Shown here: one piece after another, positions 8,538 through 17,011 of the stretch
How the letters are laid out: the number at the start of each line of letters is the position of its first letter
How positions within the stretch are numbered: position 1 is the stretch's first letter
DNA from: Cupriavidus pauculus
GTDB lineage: Bacteria > Pseudomonadota > Gammaproteobacteria > Burkholderiales > Burkholderiaceae
Length of the DNA: 64,000 nt
Assembly (NCBI RefSeq): GCF_002858765.1
Contig: NZ_PJRP01000016.1
Span: forward strand, 62,001-126,000
Direction: 5' to 3'
The notes under the pieces: generated by a model
What the model saw: only the letters and a program-made list of their open reading frames with translations
The model's database searches: none
Told to the model about the DNA's origin: nothing
Position numbers and translations under genes: made by a program

Positions 8538-9689
8538 ATGTATGCAGAGTCTGCGCTTGACCGCCGTACCAACGAACTTGATAACAACGCGGCCGCAGGC
8601 GGATCCGCGTCGGCGGCGCCGCCAACGTTGCCCGAAGCGCCGCCGCGCGACCTGCGCCGCGTGCCGATTCACCCCGATCACTGGTATCCGCTGGCCTGGT
8701 CGCGCGAGGTCAAGGCCGGCCGCGCGCACGGCGTAAAGTTTGCCGGTGACCCCATCGTGCTGGTGCGCACCGCCACCGGCAAGATATTCGCGCTGGAAGA
8801 CCGCTGCGCGCACCGGCAGGTGCCGCTGAACGCCGGCGTAGTGGAGGGGGAATCCATCCGCTGCTGCTACCACGGCTGGACCTACGACTGCTCGGGCCGC
8901 TGCGTCGACGTGCCGTACCTGGGCAAGGAACGGCTGCCCAACGGCGTGCGCGCGTATCCGTGCCAGGAGCGGGCGGGGCTGATCTTCGTGTTCCCGGGCG
9001 ATCCGGGGCTGGCCGACCAGAAGCCGCTGCCCGAGTTTGCCTCGGTAGCCGACCCCAAGTACAAGACCCGCCGCCTGGGGCGCGAGGTCAAGTGCCACTA
9101 CTCGTTCATGCACGAGAACCTGATGGACATGAACCATCAGTTCCTGCACCGCAAGCAGATGGGCATGATGCGGGCGCGTTCCCTTGGCCGGCGCCGGGGC
9201 GACGACTTTGTCGAGGTCGATTATGTGTTCGAACGCGAGGGCGGCAAGCAGCCCGTGGGCGAGGCGCTGGTGTTCGGCAAGGACGGCGGCCAGAACAACA
9301 AGGATGTGATGACGGTGCGCACCGGCTATCCCTACCAGACGCTGCGGATCGTCTCGGGGTCCGGCACGCTGGTGATGGACCTGTGGATCGCCTATGTGCC
9401 GCTGGATGCCGCGCAGCGTACCAACCGTACGTTCGGCATGTTGTCGATCCGGCGTCCCGGTGTGCCGCTGCTGCTGGACGCGGCGTGGCCGCTGCTGGTC
9501 TGGTTTACCGAGCGGATCTTCAAGGAAGACCGCGAGATCGTGGAGATGGAGCAGGCCGCCCACGACCGTCAGGGCGAGGACTGGAACCACGAGGTATTCC
9601 CGGTCATCAAGGAACTGCGCGACCTGCTGCGCCAATGCGGCGGACGTACCGTGATCCCGATCCAGCCCGTGCCGGCCGTGCAGGGCTGA
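8538..9689 (+). CDS. Rieske 2Fe-2S ring-hydroxylating oxygenase
   Basis: 383 aa. The ATG at 8538 has an AAGGAG nine bases upstream and is preferred to the GTG at 8511. The Rieske cluster motif is C90-x-H92 and C109-x2-H112. The mononuclear iron region reads N-L-M-D-M-N-H-Q-F-L-H, matching the D-x2-H-x3-5-H ligand pattern of the catalytic domain. The layout resembles single-component alpha subunits of the vanillate demethylase/phenoxybenzoate dioxygenase type, which oxygenate or O-demethylate aromatics with a separate reductase. No reductase gene is adjacent, so the electron donor must be elsewhere. Substrate unknown. A strong hairpin follows the gene. Confidence 0.88.
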   Translation: MYAESALDRRTNELDNNAAAGGSASAAPPTLPEAPPRDLRRVPIHPDHWYPLAWSREVKAGRAHGVKFAGDPIVLVRTATGKIFALEDRCAHRQVPLNAGVVEGESIRCCYHGWTYDCSGRCVDVPYLGKERLPNGVRAYPCQERAGLIFVFPGDPGLADQKPLPEFASVADPKYKTRRLGREVKCHYSFMHENLMDMNHQFLHRKQMGMMRARSLGRRRGDDFVEVDYVFEREGGKQPVGEALVFGKDGGQNNKDVMTVRTGYPYQTLRIVSGSGTLVMDLWIAYVPLDAAQRTNRTFGMLSIRRPGVPLLLDAAWPLLVWFTERIFKEDREIVEMEQAAHDRQGEDWNHEVFPVIKELRDLLRQCGGRTVIPIQPVPAVQG

Positions 9690-9701
9690 GCCAAGTGTTC
9701 C

Positions 9702-9735
9702 GGGTGCCCTGGACGCCCGAGCGTCCCGGGCACCC
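9702..9735. terminator. Bidirectional hairpin between convergent genes
   Basis: GGGTGCCC at 9702-9709 and GGACGC at 9711-9716 pair with GCGTCC at 9721-9726 and GGGCACCC at 9728-9735. This makes 14 pairs with one T/C mismatch and a CCGA loop. It lies between the Rieske oxygenase stop and the reductase stop. There is no long T tract, so efficiency as an intrinsic terminator is uncertain. Confidence 0.7.
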
Positions 9736-9744
9736 CAGACCGGG

Positions 9745-10824
9745 TCAGGCCTGCGCAGCCTGGGTCAGTGTCGGATAGTCGGTGTAGCCCTGGGCCGGCT
9801 CGCCCGGGCTGCCGTACAGCGTGGCGGGGTCTACCGCGTTCAGCGCGGCGCGCTGCTTCAGGCGGTCCACCAGATCCGGGTTGGCGATGTAGGCGCGGCC
9901 AAATGCCACCGCGTCGGCATTGCCGCTGTCCAGCGCCGCCTGGGCGGCGTCCTGATCGAACCCGTCATTGGCGATGATCGCGCCGCCAAACGCCTGTTTG
10001 ATCTGCGGCAGCAACGCGCCTTCGCCCGGCGATTCCCGTACGAACAGAAAACCCAGCCCGCGCTGACCCAGCGCCTGGGCCACGTAGCCGAACGTCTGCG
10101 CCGGCTGGCTTTCGCTCATCGAATGGCTGGGCGAACGCGGGGCCAAGTGGACACCCACGCGGTTGGAGCTCCAGACCGCCGTGACGGCTTCAGCCACTTC
10201 CAGCAGGATGCGGGCGCGGTTCTCGACCGATCCGCCGTAGGCATCGGTGCGGGTGTTGGTGCCGTCCTGCAGGAACTGGTCCAGCAGGTAGCCGTTGGCG
10301 GCGTGGATCGTCACGCCGTCGAAGCCGGCGGCCTTGGCATTGGCTGCGGCGCGCCCGAAATCGGCCACGACTTCGGCGATTTCGTCCACGGTCAGCGCGC
10401 GCGGCACCACGAACGGACGCTGCGGACGCAGCAGGCTGACGTTGCCGCCGGCCGCGATGGCGCTGGGCGCCACCGGCGTACGGCCATCGAGCAGGCTCGG
10501 GTCCGAAATACGGCCCACATGCCACAACTGGGCCACGATCCGGCCACCGGCACGGTGTACGGCATCGGTCACCTGTTTCCAGCCGGCAACCTGTTCGTCG
10601 GACCACAGGCCCGGCACGTTCTGATAACCCACGCCATCGGGCGAAACCGGCACCCCTTCGGAAATCAGCAGGCCGGCGCTGGCGCGCTGGGCGTAGTACT
10701 CGGCCATCAGCGCGTTAGGAATGTGCACCGGGTCGGCCGCACGCAGACGCGTCAGCGGCGCCATCACGATACGGTTGGGCAGGTGCAGGTCACCAATCTG
10801 GAGCGGATCGAAAAGGGTAGTCAT
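9745..10824 (-). CDS. Old Yellow Enzyme family alkene reductase
   Basis: 359 aa FMN-dependent ene-reductase, like NemA or xenobiotic reductases. It starts L-F-D-P-L-Q-I-G-D-L-H-L-P-N-R-I-V-M-A-P-L-T-R. Q-L-W-H-V-G-R follows, then the substrate-binding pair in I-H-A-A-N-G-Y-L-L-D-Q-F-L, with the usual N-x-R-T-D-x-Y-G-G-S segment (here T-R-T-D-A-Y-G-G-S). It reduces activated C=C bonds of enals, enones or nitro compounds with NAD(P)H. One small oddity is the central V-G-V-H-L-A-P in place of the usual V-G-V-R-L-S-P. It is divergent from the phospholipase-D gene and preceded by GCTATC/GATAGC repeats that may bind a repressor. Confidence 0.92.
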   Translation of the reverse strand: MTTLFDPLQIGDLHLPNRIVMAPLTRLRAADPVHIPNALMAEYYAQRASAGLLISEGVPVSPDGVGYQNVPGLWSDEQVAGWKQVTDAVHRAGGRIVAQLWHVGRISDPSLLDGRTPVAPSAIAAGGNVSLLRPQRPFVVPRALTVDEIAEVVADFGRAAANAKAAGFDGVTIHAANGYLLDQFLQDGTNTRTDAYGGSVENRARILLEVAEAVTAVWSSNRVGVHLAPRSPSHSMSESQPAQTFGYVAQALGQRGLGFLFVRESPGEGALLPQIKQAFGGAIIANDGFDQDAAQAALDSGNADAVAFGRAYIANPDLVDRLKQRAALNAVDPATLYGSPGEPAQGYTDYPTLTQAAQA

Positions 10825-10848
10825 AAGCTTATGCGGCTGGGCTATAAA

Positions 10849-10901
10849 GCTATCAAAATGAAAGTATCGAAAGGATAGCAGCGCGCGGTAAGATCGCTAT
10901 C
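10849..10901. promoter_or_regulatory. GCTATC/GATAGC repeats, candidate operator
   Basis: GCTATC at 10849-10854, GATAGC at 10874-10879 and GCTATC at 10896-10901 alternate in orientation within the divergent region between the ene-reductase and phospholipase-D genes. The first two form a perfect 6-bp inverted repeat with a 19-bp A-rich spacer. NemA-type reductases are often under a repressor that binds such a site. No regulator gene is adjacent, so the assignment is tentative. Confidence 0.35.
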
Positions 10902-10953
10902 GTTGTTTTTGTACATGTCCATTGTTCACGCTGGAACAATCAGGGGAGGGGGC

Positions 10954-12537
10954 ATGATGCATGTCACGCAAGCTGCGCTCCGGCAAGTGGGTCGGCCACT
11001 GATGGTGATGCTGGCGCTGCTGCTGAGCGCCTGTGCCGGCTTGCCGCAACGACCGCCGCTGGCGCCCGAGATGGCGCTGCTGGACACCGGCGATACCGTG
11101 CTGGCGCGCGGCTTGGCGCCCAGGCTGGCCGCGCACCCGGGCCAGTCGGCTTTCTATCCGCTGCTGTCGGGCACCGATGCGCTGGCCATGCGGATCGCCC
11201 TGGTGCGCACCGCGCAACGCAGCCTGGATGTGCAGTACTACATCTTCGATGCCGACAACACGGGCCTGACGCTGCTGGCCGAGATCATGGCCGCTGCCGA
11301 CCGGGGCGTGCACGTGCGAGTGCTGCTGGATGATATCCACCTGGCGCGGCAGGACCAGGCGCTGTCTGCCGTCGATGCCCATCCCAATGTGGAAGTCAGG
11401 GTGTTCAACCCGTTCGCCAGCCGCAATGTGCGGCTGTTTGAATACGTCACCGATTTCCGGCGCATCAATCGGCGCATGCATAACAAATCGCTGACGGCCG
11501 ACAACCAGCTGACCATCGTTGGCGGCCGGAATATCGGCGACCAGTACTACGGCGCCGCAGACACCGATTTCACGGACCTGGATCTGTTGGCCGCCGGTCC
11601 GGTGGTGCGCGAGGTGTCAGGTGTGTTCGACGATTTCTGGAACAGCGAGGCGGTGTACCCGCTCTCGACGCTGGCCAAGCCGTTGAGCGGCGACGAGGCG
11701 ACCACCCAGCAGCAAAAGCTGCGCAGTTACCTGGACGAGCACGCCGTCAGCATGCGCGCGACGCCCTACGGCCAGTCGCTGCTGGAAACCGGCATCGTGC
11801 AGCTCTTGCGCGACGACCAGTTGCCGGAGTACTGGGGCAAGGCGACCGTGATTGCCGATCGCGCGGCCAAGGTGCTGCTGCCGCCCGAGGACGACTCGAC
11901 CCACGCCATCCCCAAGCTGGTGAAGTTCATGGAGGGAGCGCAGCACGATCTGACGCTGATCTCGCCGTACTTCGTACCGCCGGATTCGGCCATGACATGG
12001 CTGACCGACATGCAGAAACGCGGCGTGCAGGTGCGCATCCTGACCAATTCCTATGGCGCCACCGATGTCTCGGCGGTCCACGCCGGCTATGCGCCGAAGC
12101 GCGAGGCGCTGCTCAAGGCCGGCGTCATCCTGTATGAACTGAAGCCCACTGCCTATGCCGAACTGGCCAAGCAGAAGCGGCATCGTGGTCCGGGCGGCAG
12201 CAGCCGTGCGAGCCTGCACGCCAAGACCTATATGGTGGACCGTCGCGAACTGTTTATCGGATCGCTGAACCTGGACCCGCGCTCGGCGCGGCTCAACACG
12301 GAGATGGGGATCATCGTCGACAGCAAGGAACTGTGCGACATGCTGGCGCAGGGCGTTGACGACGCGCTGTTGGACGCGGCCTACCAGGTGGTGCTCAGCG
12401 ACGACGGAGAATCGCTGCAGTGGGTGACGCGCGAGGGCGGGGTGGTGCGCACCTACACCAGCGAACCGGATATGAACAGCTGGGACAAGTTCAAGCAGGG
12501 CGTGCTGCGGATGCTGCCGGTGGAGGAGCAGCTGTAA
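10954..12537 (+). CDS. Phospholipase D family lipoprotein
   Basis: 527 aa from the ATG at 10954, which follows a GGGGAGGGGGC purine run. Upstream start codons give an improbable signal sequence. The N-terminus M-M-H-V...L-L-L-S-A-C is a lipoprotein signal with a lipobox ending in Cys. Two PLD motifs are intact: H176-N-K...D with G-G-R-N-I-G-D, and H422-A-K...D with G-S-L-N-L-D-P-R. This two-HKD layout matches ClsC/YmdC-like cardiolipin synthases and related periplasmic phospholipases D, so it probably transphosphatidylates or hydrolyses phospholipids at the envelope. The lipoprotein signal differs from the cytoplasmic ClsC and suggests periplasmic placement. Confidence 0.88.
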   Translation: MMHVTQAALRQVGRPLMVMLALLLSACAGLPQRPPLAPEMALLDTGDTVLARGLAPRLAAHPGQSAFYPLLSGTDALAMRIALVRTAQRSLDVQYYIFDADNTGLTLLAEIMAAADRGVHVRVLLDDIHLARQDQALSAVDAHPNVEVRVFNPFASRNVRLFEYVTDFRRINRRMHNKSLTADNQLTIVGGRNIGDQYYGAADTDFTDLDLLAAGPVVREVSGVFDDFWNSEAVYPLSTLAKPLSGDEATTQQQKLRSYLDEHAVSMRATPYGQSLLETGIVQLLRDDQLPEYWGKATVIADRAAKVLLPPEDDSTHAIPKLVKFMEGAQHDLTLISPYFVPPDSAMTWLTDMQKRGVQVRILTNSYGATDVSAVHAGYAPKREALLKAGVILYELKPTAYAELAKQKRHRGPGGSSRASLHAKTYMVDRRELFIGSLNLDPRSARLNTEMGIIVDSKELCDMLAQGVDDALLDAAYQVVLSDDGESLQWVTREGGVVRTYTSEPDMNSWDKFKQGVLRMLPVEEQL

Positions 12538-12689
12538 TGGGCGAATCGTCGCCCGGCTTGCTCCTCCGTCCCATTGCGTTCAGCACGAACATCGGCACAC
12601 CGACCCGCTTGAATCAAGCCTGCTCTTCGACGTCGCGCTGTCTCTCGCTGTTCGAGATAGCCTGCAAGGGCAGAATACCAGGCGACAAC

Positions 12690-14072
12690 TCAGCACTTGA
12701 CCGGCGTCGACTGCTCCACCGCGTGCTTGTGCAACGCTGGCGGCTTGGCGTTGCCCCCGTTCTTCTCAAGGAATTTGCACGCGTTGATGATGTCGTTGGC
12801 CAATAGTCCTGCAACGTTGTGATTAACGTGCGGACGCACGACCACGCGCAGGCTCGTGACGGATTCAGCGTTCGGCGGCATCGTATAGGCCGACAGCACC
12901 CAACCCTTTTCACGGACCTTGTTCGATACGTCGAACTCGTTGAAATTCGTGTACTGCTTGTTGAGCGTTACGGCTACCACCGGAATTCTCTGGGTGGTAT
13001 TCATAATGGCAAAATACCCGCTCTCGACCAGACGCTGACGTAGATAGATGGCGTTATCCAGCGTGTGTTGCATCACGCGTTTGTAGCCATCGTATCCGAG
13101 TCGCAGAAACTGGTAATACTGCACCGCGACCTGAAAGGCATTTCTGCTGAAGTTCAGCGTGGCCGTTGGCATTTCGCCGCCAAGGTAATTCACGTAGAAA
13201 ACCAGCTCCTCGTTGAATATCTTGCGCTCGCGAAACACGACCCATCCCAGGCCGGGAGGCGTCAAGCCGTACTTGTGACCGGAAGCATTAATCGACTGCA
13301 CACGCGGCAGACGAAAATCCCATTCGTAATCCGGATACAGGAAGGGATTGACGAATCCGCCCGACGCGCCATCGATGTGCATTGGGATGGACACACCGGT
13401 GCGCTTTTCGTAGGCGTCCAGCCAGTCATGGATCCCCTGAATGTCGTCATCCTCACCGGTGAATGTCTGTCCGGCAATCGCGACGACGCAGATGGTATTT
13501 TCGTCGACATAGTTGTCGAGTTCTTCCGCCGTCAGGCAGTAATTCCCCGGCTTGAGCGGCACGATTCGCGGCTCGACATCGAAGTAGCGCATAAACTTCT
13601 TCCAGACAATTTGCACGTTCCCGCCGGTCACCATGTTTGGCCGCGTGGCGTCCTTGCCCGCCGCGCGACGCTTTTCGCGCCAGTTCCATTTGTGTGCCAG
13701 GCCCGCCAGCATGCAGGCCTCCGAGGAACCAACGGTGCAGGTCCCATAGGGCTCGAGGCCCTTTGGCCCATTCCACAACTCGTGGAGCCACCGGACCATG
13801 CGGGCCTCCATGGCGAAGAGCCGCGGATACATGTCATGGTCGATGTAATTCTTGAAGATATTTCGTGAAGCAACTTCCCGGGCCTCCGGTTCGGCAAAAG
13901 TGGTCACGAACGACGACATGTTGAGCATCGGATTCGTGTCGGTCCACTCGTCGCTGATCACAATCGCTGCCGCTGCATTGGCAGAAATGCCCTCGCGCGG
14001 AAAGATGTCTTCGGATACCTCGTAATTGAACTGGTCATAAGGCGTGACCTTCTGCTCTGACATGTCGCTCAT
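12690..14072 (-). CDS. gadB: Glutamate decarboxylase
   Basis: 460 aa PLP enzyme converting glutamate and a proton to GABA and CO2, used in acid resistance. The internal aldimine lysine is K267 in S-G-H-K-Y-G. Other family marks are P-M-H-I-D-G-A-S-G-G-F and the R-x3-K-N-Y-I-D-H-D-M-Y-P-like region. The ATG at 14072 has GAGGGA upstream. Sampled 60-base stretches inside the gene are near 55% G+C against roughly 65-70% in neighbours, suggesting later acquisition. No glutamate/GABA antiporter GadC is adjacent; the divergent neighbour is a SulP anion carrier. The long upstream region holds a three-tier hairpin. Confidence 0.96.
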   Translation of the reverse strand: MSDMSEQKVTPYDQFNYEVSEDIFPREGISANAAAAIVISDEWTDTNPMLNMSSFVTTFAEPEAREVASRNIFKNYIDHDMYPRLFAMEARMVRWLHELWNGPKGLEPYGTCTVGSSEACMLAGLAHKWNWREKRRAAGKDATRPNMVTGGNVQIVWKKFMRYFDVEPRIVPLKPGNYCLTAEELDNYVDENTICVVAIAGQTFTGEDDDIQGIHDWLDAYEKRTGVSIPMHIDGASGGFVNPFLYPDYEWDFRLPRVQSINASGHKYGLTPPGLGWVVFRERKIFNEELVFYVNYLGGEMPTATLNFSRNAFQVAVQYYQFLRLGYDGYKRVMQHTLDNAIYLRQRLVESGYFAIMNTTQRIPVVAVTLNKQYTNFNEFDVSNKVREKGWVLSAYTMPPNAESVTSLRVVVRPHVNHNVAGLLANDIINACKFLEKNGGNAKPPALHKHAVEQSTPVKC

Positions 14073-14106
14073 GGTTCCCTCACGGATGGGTACATCGATG
14101 AAGAAG

Positions 14107-14170
14107 GCTTGGCATTCCGACGCGAAGTGCTTTACTGCGATGCAGAGGGCACTTCACGCAAATGCCAGGC
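14107..14170 (-). promoter_or_regulatory. Nested hairpin in the gadB leader region
   Basis: This lies in the 390-base divergent gap 14073-14462 between gadB and the SulP gene, which holds no convincing gene. Three stems are nested. The outer stem is 14107-14116 with 14161-14170 (10 pairs, one G-T). The middle stem GAAGTGC/GCACTTC is 14124-14130 with 14149-14155 (7 pairs). The inner stem CTGC/GCAG is 14135-14138 with 14142-14145, around a GAT loop. Small internal loops separate them. It sits 35-98 bases upstream of the gadB start, so it could fold in the transcript or mark a protein-binding site. Confidence 0.55.
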
Positions 14171-14462
14171 AGGAAGAAATGTTCTTTCGGGAAATAGGCG
14201 GCCCAGCTCCGAATGAAGCTGCTTTCGCCCGGAGTATAGGTAGTTGCACCTTCATCATTCATTGGACCTTGGACCAGTAGTCCTTTGGGCCAATTGAGCG
14301 AGAGGTCATGGCGGCATACGTTGACCATCGGATATTCGCAAGCCGTGCGAGCGGCGGCGCAATGAACCGGCGGCATCGGACGCAATCCGTAGCGCCATCG
14401 CCGATGCGAATACCGCAACCGCCCCCGGTTGCTGTGGTGTCAGAATCTTCAAGGGGCCGGCC

Positions 14463-16223
14463 ATGGACACTGAATCGGCGTCGGAACAACGAGAGTCCCG
14501 CACGGCGGTTGTCGGATCGCGGCATAGCTGGTTCCCACCCGCGCAATGGCTGAAAAACTACCGGTTTCCCTGGCTGGCGCGCGACGTTGTGGCTGGCGTC
14601 ACCCTGGCGGCATACGGCATCCCCGTGTCGCTCGCATACGCGTCTCTGGCTGGCCTTCCGCCCCAGTACGGCATCTATTGCTACCTTGCCGGGGGCCTGT
14701 GCTACGCCGTCTTCGGCTCGTCGCGGCTGCTTGCCATTGGCCCGACTTCGGCCATCTCGATGCTGGTGGGCGTCAGCGTAGCGGGCATGGCCGACGGCGA
14801 CCCCGTCCGCTGGGCGGCGATTGCATCCCTGACTGCGCTACTTGTGTCAGCCATGTGCCTGGTCGCATGGCTCTTCCGGCTGAGTTCGCTTGTGAATTTC
14901 ATTAGCGAGACGATCCTTCTCGGATTCAAGGCAGGCGCGGCGCTCACCATTGCCCTGACCCAGCTACCCAAACTGTTCGGCGTCAAAGGTGGCGGGGAGT
15001 TCTTTTTCGAGCGGATCGCCATCCTTGCGCAGCAAGTGCCTCAAGCGAATCTTGCGGTACTGGGGTTCGGACTCCTGGCGATCATGGTGTTGCTGCTGGG
15101 CGAGAAATTCCTGCCCGGGCGCCCGGTCGCACTTGGCGTCGTGGTGGTTTCCATCGCGCTTCTGTCGACCACTTCGCTCGCTGCGTTCGGCTTCAAGGTC
15201 GTGGGGGCGCTGCCGCAGGGTCTACCGGAGTTCCGGCTGCCGACGTTGCGGCCGCGCGATGTCGAAGGCGTGGTCGCACTCGCTTTCGCCTGCCTGTTGC
15301 TGTCCTACGTGGAAAGCGTGTCGGCCGCGCGAGCCATCGCGCAGGCCCACGGGGATGAGATCGATCCTCGGCAGGAACTTCTTGCGTTGGGCGCCGCGAA
15401 CCTCGGGACCGGACTTTTCCAGGGCTATCCCGTGGCGGGCGGGTTGTCGCAATCGTCCGTCAACGACCAGGCGGGCGCGAAGACGCCCCTGGCGCTTGTG
15501 TTTGCGTCGGTCACCATTGGCCTGTGTCTGATGTTCCTGACCGGCTTGCTGGCCAACCTTCCCAATGTGGTCTTGGCCGCGATCGTGCTGGTGGCCGTCA
15601 AGGGACTCGTCAACGTCCGGGAATTGCGCCACGTCTGGAAGGTCAGCAAGTTCGAGTTTGCCGTATCCATGGTGGCGTTTGCCGCCGTGCTGCTGCTGGG
15701 CATCCTCAAGGGCGTCATCGTTGCCGTGCTTGTGTCGATGCTGCTGATCATTCGCCGATCTGCGCATCCCCATGTTGCCCGCCTGGGGCGGATCCCGGGT
15801 ACCGACGTGTTTTCGGACATCGAGCGGCATCCGGACAACGAGCCCATCCCCGGGGTATTGATCTTCCGGCCGGAGGCCGCCTTGCTTTACTTCAATGCCG
15901 AGCACGTGCGTGCCAGCGTCCGGAAAATGATGTCTGACTGTGCAGCGCCGCCGCAGTTGGTGCTCTGTGACTTGTCCGTGTGTGCCGTCGTGGATCTTGC
16001 CGGCGCGCGCATGCTTGCCGCGCTGTGCAAGGAACTACAGGCAACGGGCATCCGCCTGCGCCTGGTTGCCCCGCACGCCAGCGCCCGCGACATGCTTCGC
16101 GCCGAAGGACTTGAACAACAGGTAGGCGATTTTGGGCGCGGCACGTCGGTGGCCGCCGCCGTGGAAGCGTTTCGGATCAAGCCATCGATCTCCAGTGTGC
16201 CCGCCCGGCCCCGGCCCGAGTGA
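14463..16223 (+). CDS. SulP-family inorganic anion transporter with STAS domain
   Basis: 586 aa. The N-terminal transport domain (about 30-430) has 10 or more hydrophobic segments and the SulP signature region A-Y-A-S-L-A-G-L-P-P-Q-Y-G-I-Y. The C-terminal STAS domain (about 460-570) includes V-L-I-F-R-P-E-A-A-L-L-Y-F-N-A-E and L-C-D-L-S-V-C-A-V-V-D, as in SulP proteins. The family exchanges or imports sulfate, bicarbonate, chloride or dicarboxylates; the substrate cannot be read from sequence. An AAGGGG precedes the ATG. G+C is close to the window average, unlike gadB. The divergent pairing with gadB hints at a link to pH or bicarbonate handling (inference). Confidence 0.9.
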   Translation: MDTESASEQRESRTAVVGSRHSWFPPAQWLKNYRFPWLARDVVAGVTLAAYGIPVSLAYASLAGLPPQYGIYCYLAGGLCYAVFGSSRLLAIGPTSAISMLVGVSVAGMADGDPVRWAAIASLTALLVSAMCLVAWLFRLSSLVNFISETILLGFKAGAALTIALTQLPKLFGVKGGGEFFFERIAILAQQVPQANLAVLGFGLLAIMVLLLGEKFLPGRPVALGVVVVSIALLSTTSLAAFGFKVVGALPQGLPEFRLPTLRPRDVEGVVALAFACLLLSYVESVSAARAIAQAHGDEIDPRQELLALGAANLGTGLFQGYPVAGGLSQSSVNDQAGAKTPLALVFASVTIGLCLMFLTGLLANLPNVVLAAIVLVAVKGLVNVRELRHVWKVSKFEFAVSMVAFAAVLLLGILKGVIVAVLVSMLLIIRRSAHPHVARLGRIPGTDVFSDIERHPDNEPIPGVLIFRPEAALLYFNAEHVRASVRKMMSDCAAPPQLVLCDLSVCAVVDLAGARMLAALCKELQATGIRLRLVAPHASARDMLRAEGLEQQVGDFGRGTSVAAAVEAFRIKPSISSVPARPRPE

Positions 16224-16502
16224 CGATCGGGTAGTCCCGGCAATCCCAGGCGACTGGCGTGGTCGTTCCGCGACGGCCGCATGTTCGTGGCGGCGTCACC
16301 CCTCGATCGTGGGGTCAAGGTTTCTTCCCTGACTGCCGATGATGTAGATAGCGGCATGGAGTCGTATGCGGAGACCAACGTCCCCGCGGGTCAGCCCCTC
16401 GCAATGCGGTTCGGGGTGACAAATCCGCACAACCTCTACAATCGACTGGGCGCCCGATTGCGCTACAGTCACGACATTCGCATCAGAATATCTGGAGCTG
16501 AA

Positions 16503-16805
16503 ATGCTGAGATTCGCGGCGATCATCTTGCTTTCGACGTTGGGATCCGCCCCAGCAAATGCCGCCTCGCAAGCGGACAGCCGACCGCAAGTCCTGAGTAC
16601 CCAACGCGGGCTCACCGACGGCAAACGCGAAGCGACGGTGTTGCACACCGAGCCGCTCGCGCGAGGGGGTGTCATCACAACGCCCCCCTACGATCAGCAG
16701 ATCAACGGCGCGGCACAGTACCCGCTAATCATCGCCCCCTACATCCAGGTACCTGGCTATACGCCGCAACCCAATCCTCCCCGCCCCGCGCCGCACTTTC
16801 GATAG
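16503..16805 (+). CDS. Small secreted protein of unknown function
   Basis: 100 aa from the ATG at 16503, with GGAG five bases upstream. The same frame opens at an ATG at 16281, but that N-terminus looks non-coding. Residues 1-22 (M-L-R-F-A-A-I-I-L-L-S-T-L-G-S-A-P-A-N-A-A) form a Sec signal peptide with an A-x-A site. The mature part is short, polar and Pro-rich at its end (Q-P-N-P-P-R-P-A-P). No family was recognised. The coding-like tail that follows in another frame raises the possibility that this gene is truncated by a frameshift. Confidence 0.5.
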   Translation: MLRFAAIILLSTLGSAPANAASQADSRPQVLSTQRGLTDGKREATVLHTEPLARGGVITTPPYDQQINGAAQYPLIIAPYIQVPGYTPQPNPPRPAPHFR

Positions 16806-16930
16806 AGGGTGGGAAACAGGGCGGCAATGGCACGGCGACGGACTTTGTGAGCGCGCTGGACGCGAACGGCAAGGTGCGTATCGCCGTCAGGCTGTCTGAC
16901 GGTTCGGTGTGGGTCTACGACCAGACTTGA
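16806..16930 (+). pseudogene. Coding-like tail in a different frame
   Basis: From about 16806 to the TGA at 16930, the frame offset from the preceding small gene reads I-E-G-G-K-Q-G-G-N-G-T-A-T-D and then V-R-L-S-D-G-S-V-W-V-Y-D-Q-T. That is well-formed protein sequence with host-like codon use but no start of its own. It may be the displaced C-terminus of the gene at 16503 or the relic of a larger gene. Confidence 0.35.
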
Positions 16931-16973
16931 CGTGGGGGATTCCGGATCCGGCGGGACCGAATCCGTAAAACAT

Positions 16974-17003
16974 GCCGAGGCTGACCAGATAGTCAGCCTC
17001 GGC
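16974..17003 (-). terminator. Intrinsic terminator of the phosphonate operon
   Basis: GCCGAGGCTGAC (16974-16985) pairs perfectly over 12 bp with GTCAGCCTCGGC (16992-17003) around a 6-base loop. On the minus strand the hairpin is followed by ATGTTTTACGG. It starts 8 bases past the phnW stop and should end the seven-gene operon. Confidence 0.85.
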
Positions 17004-17011
17004 ACCGCCGA

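Noticed and set aside
12607..12619. GCTTGA/TCAAGC palindrome after the phospholipase-D gene
   Set aside because: A single 6-bp palindrome without a T tract or adjacent regulator; too weak to call as a terminator or operator.
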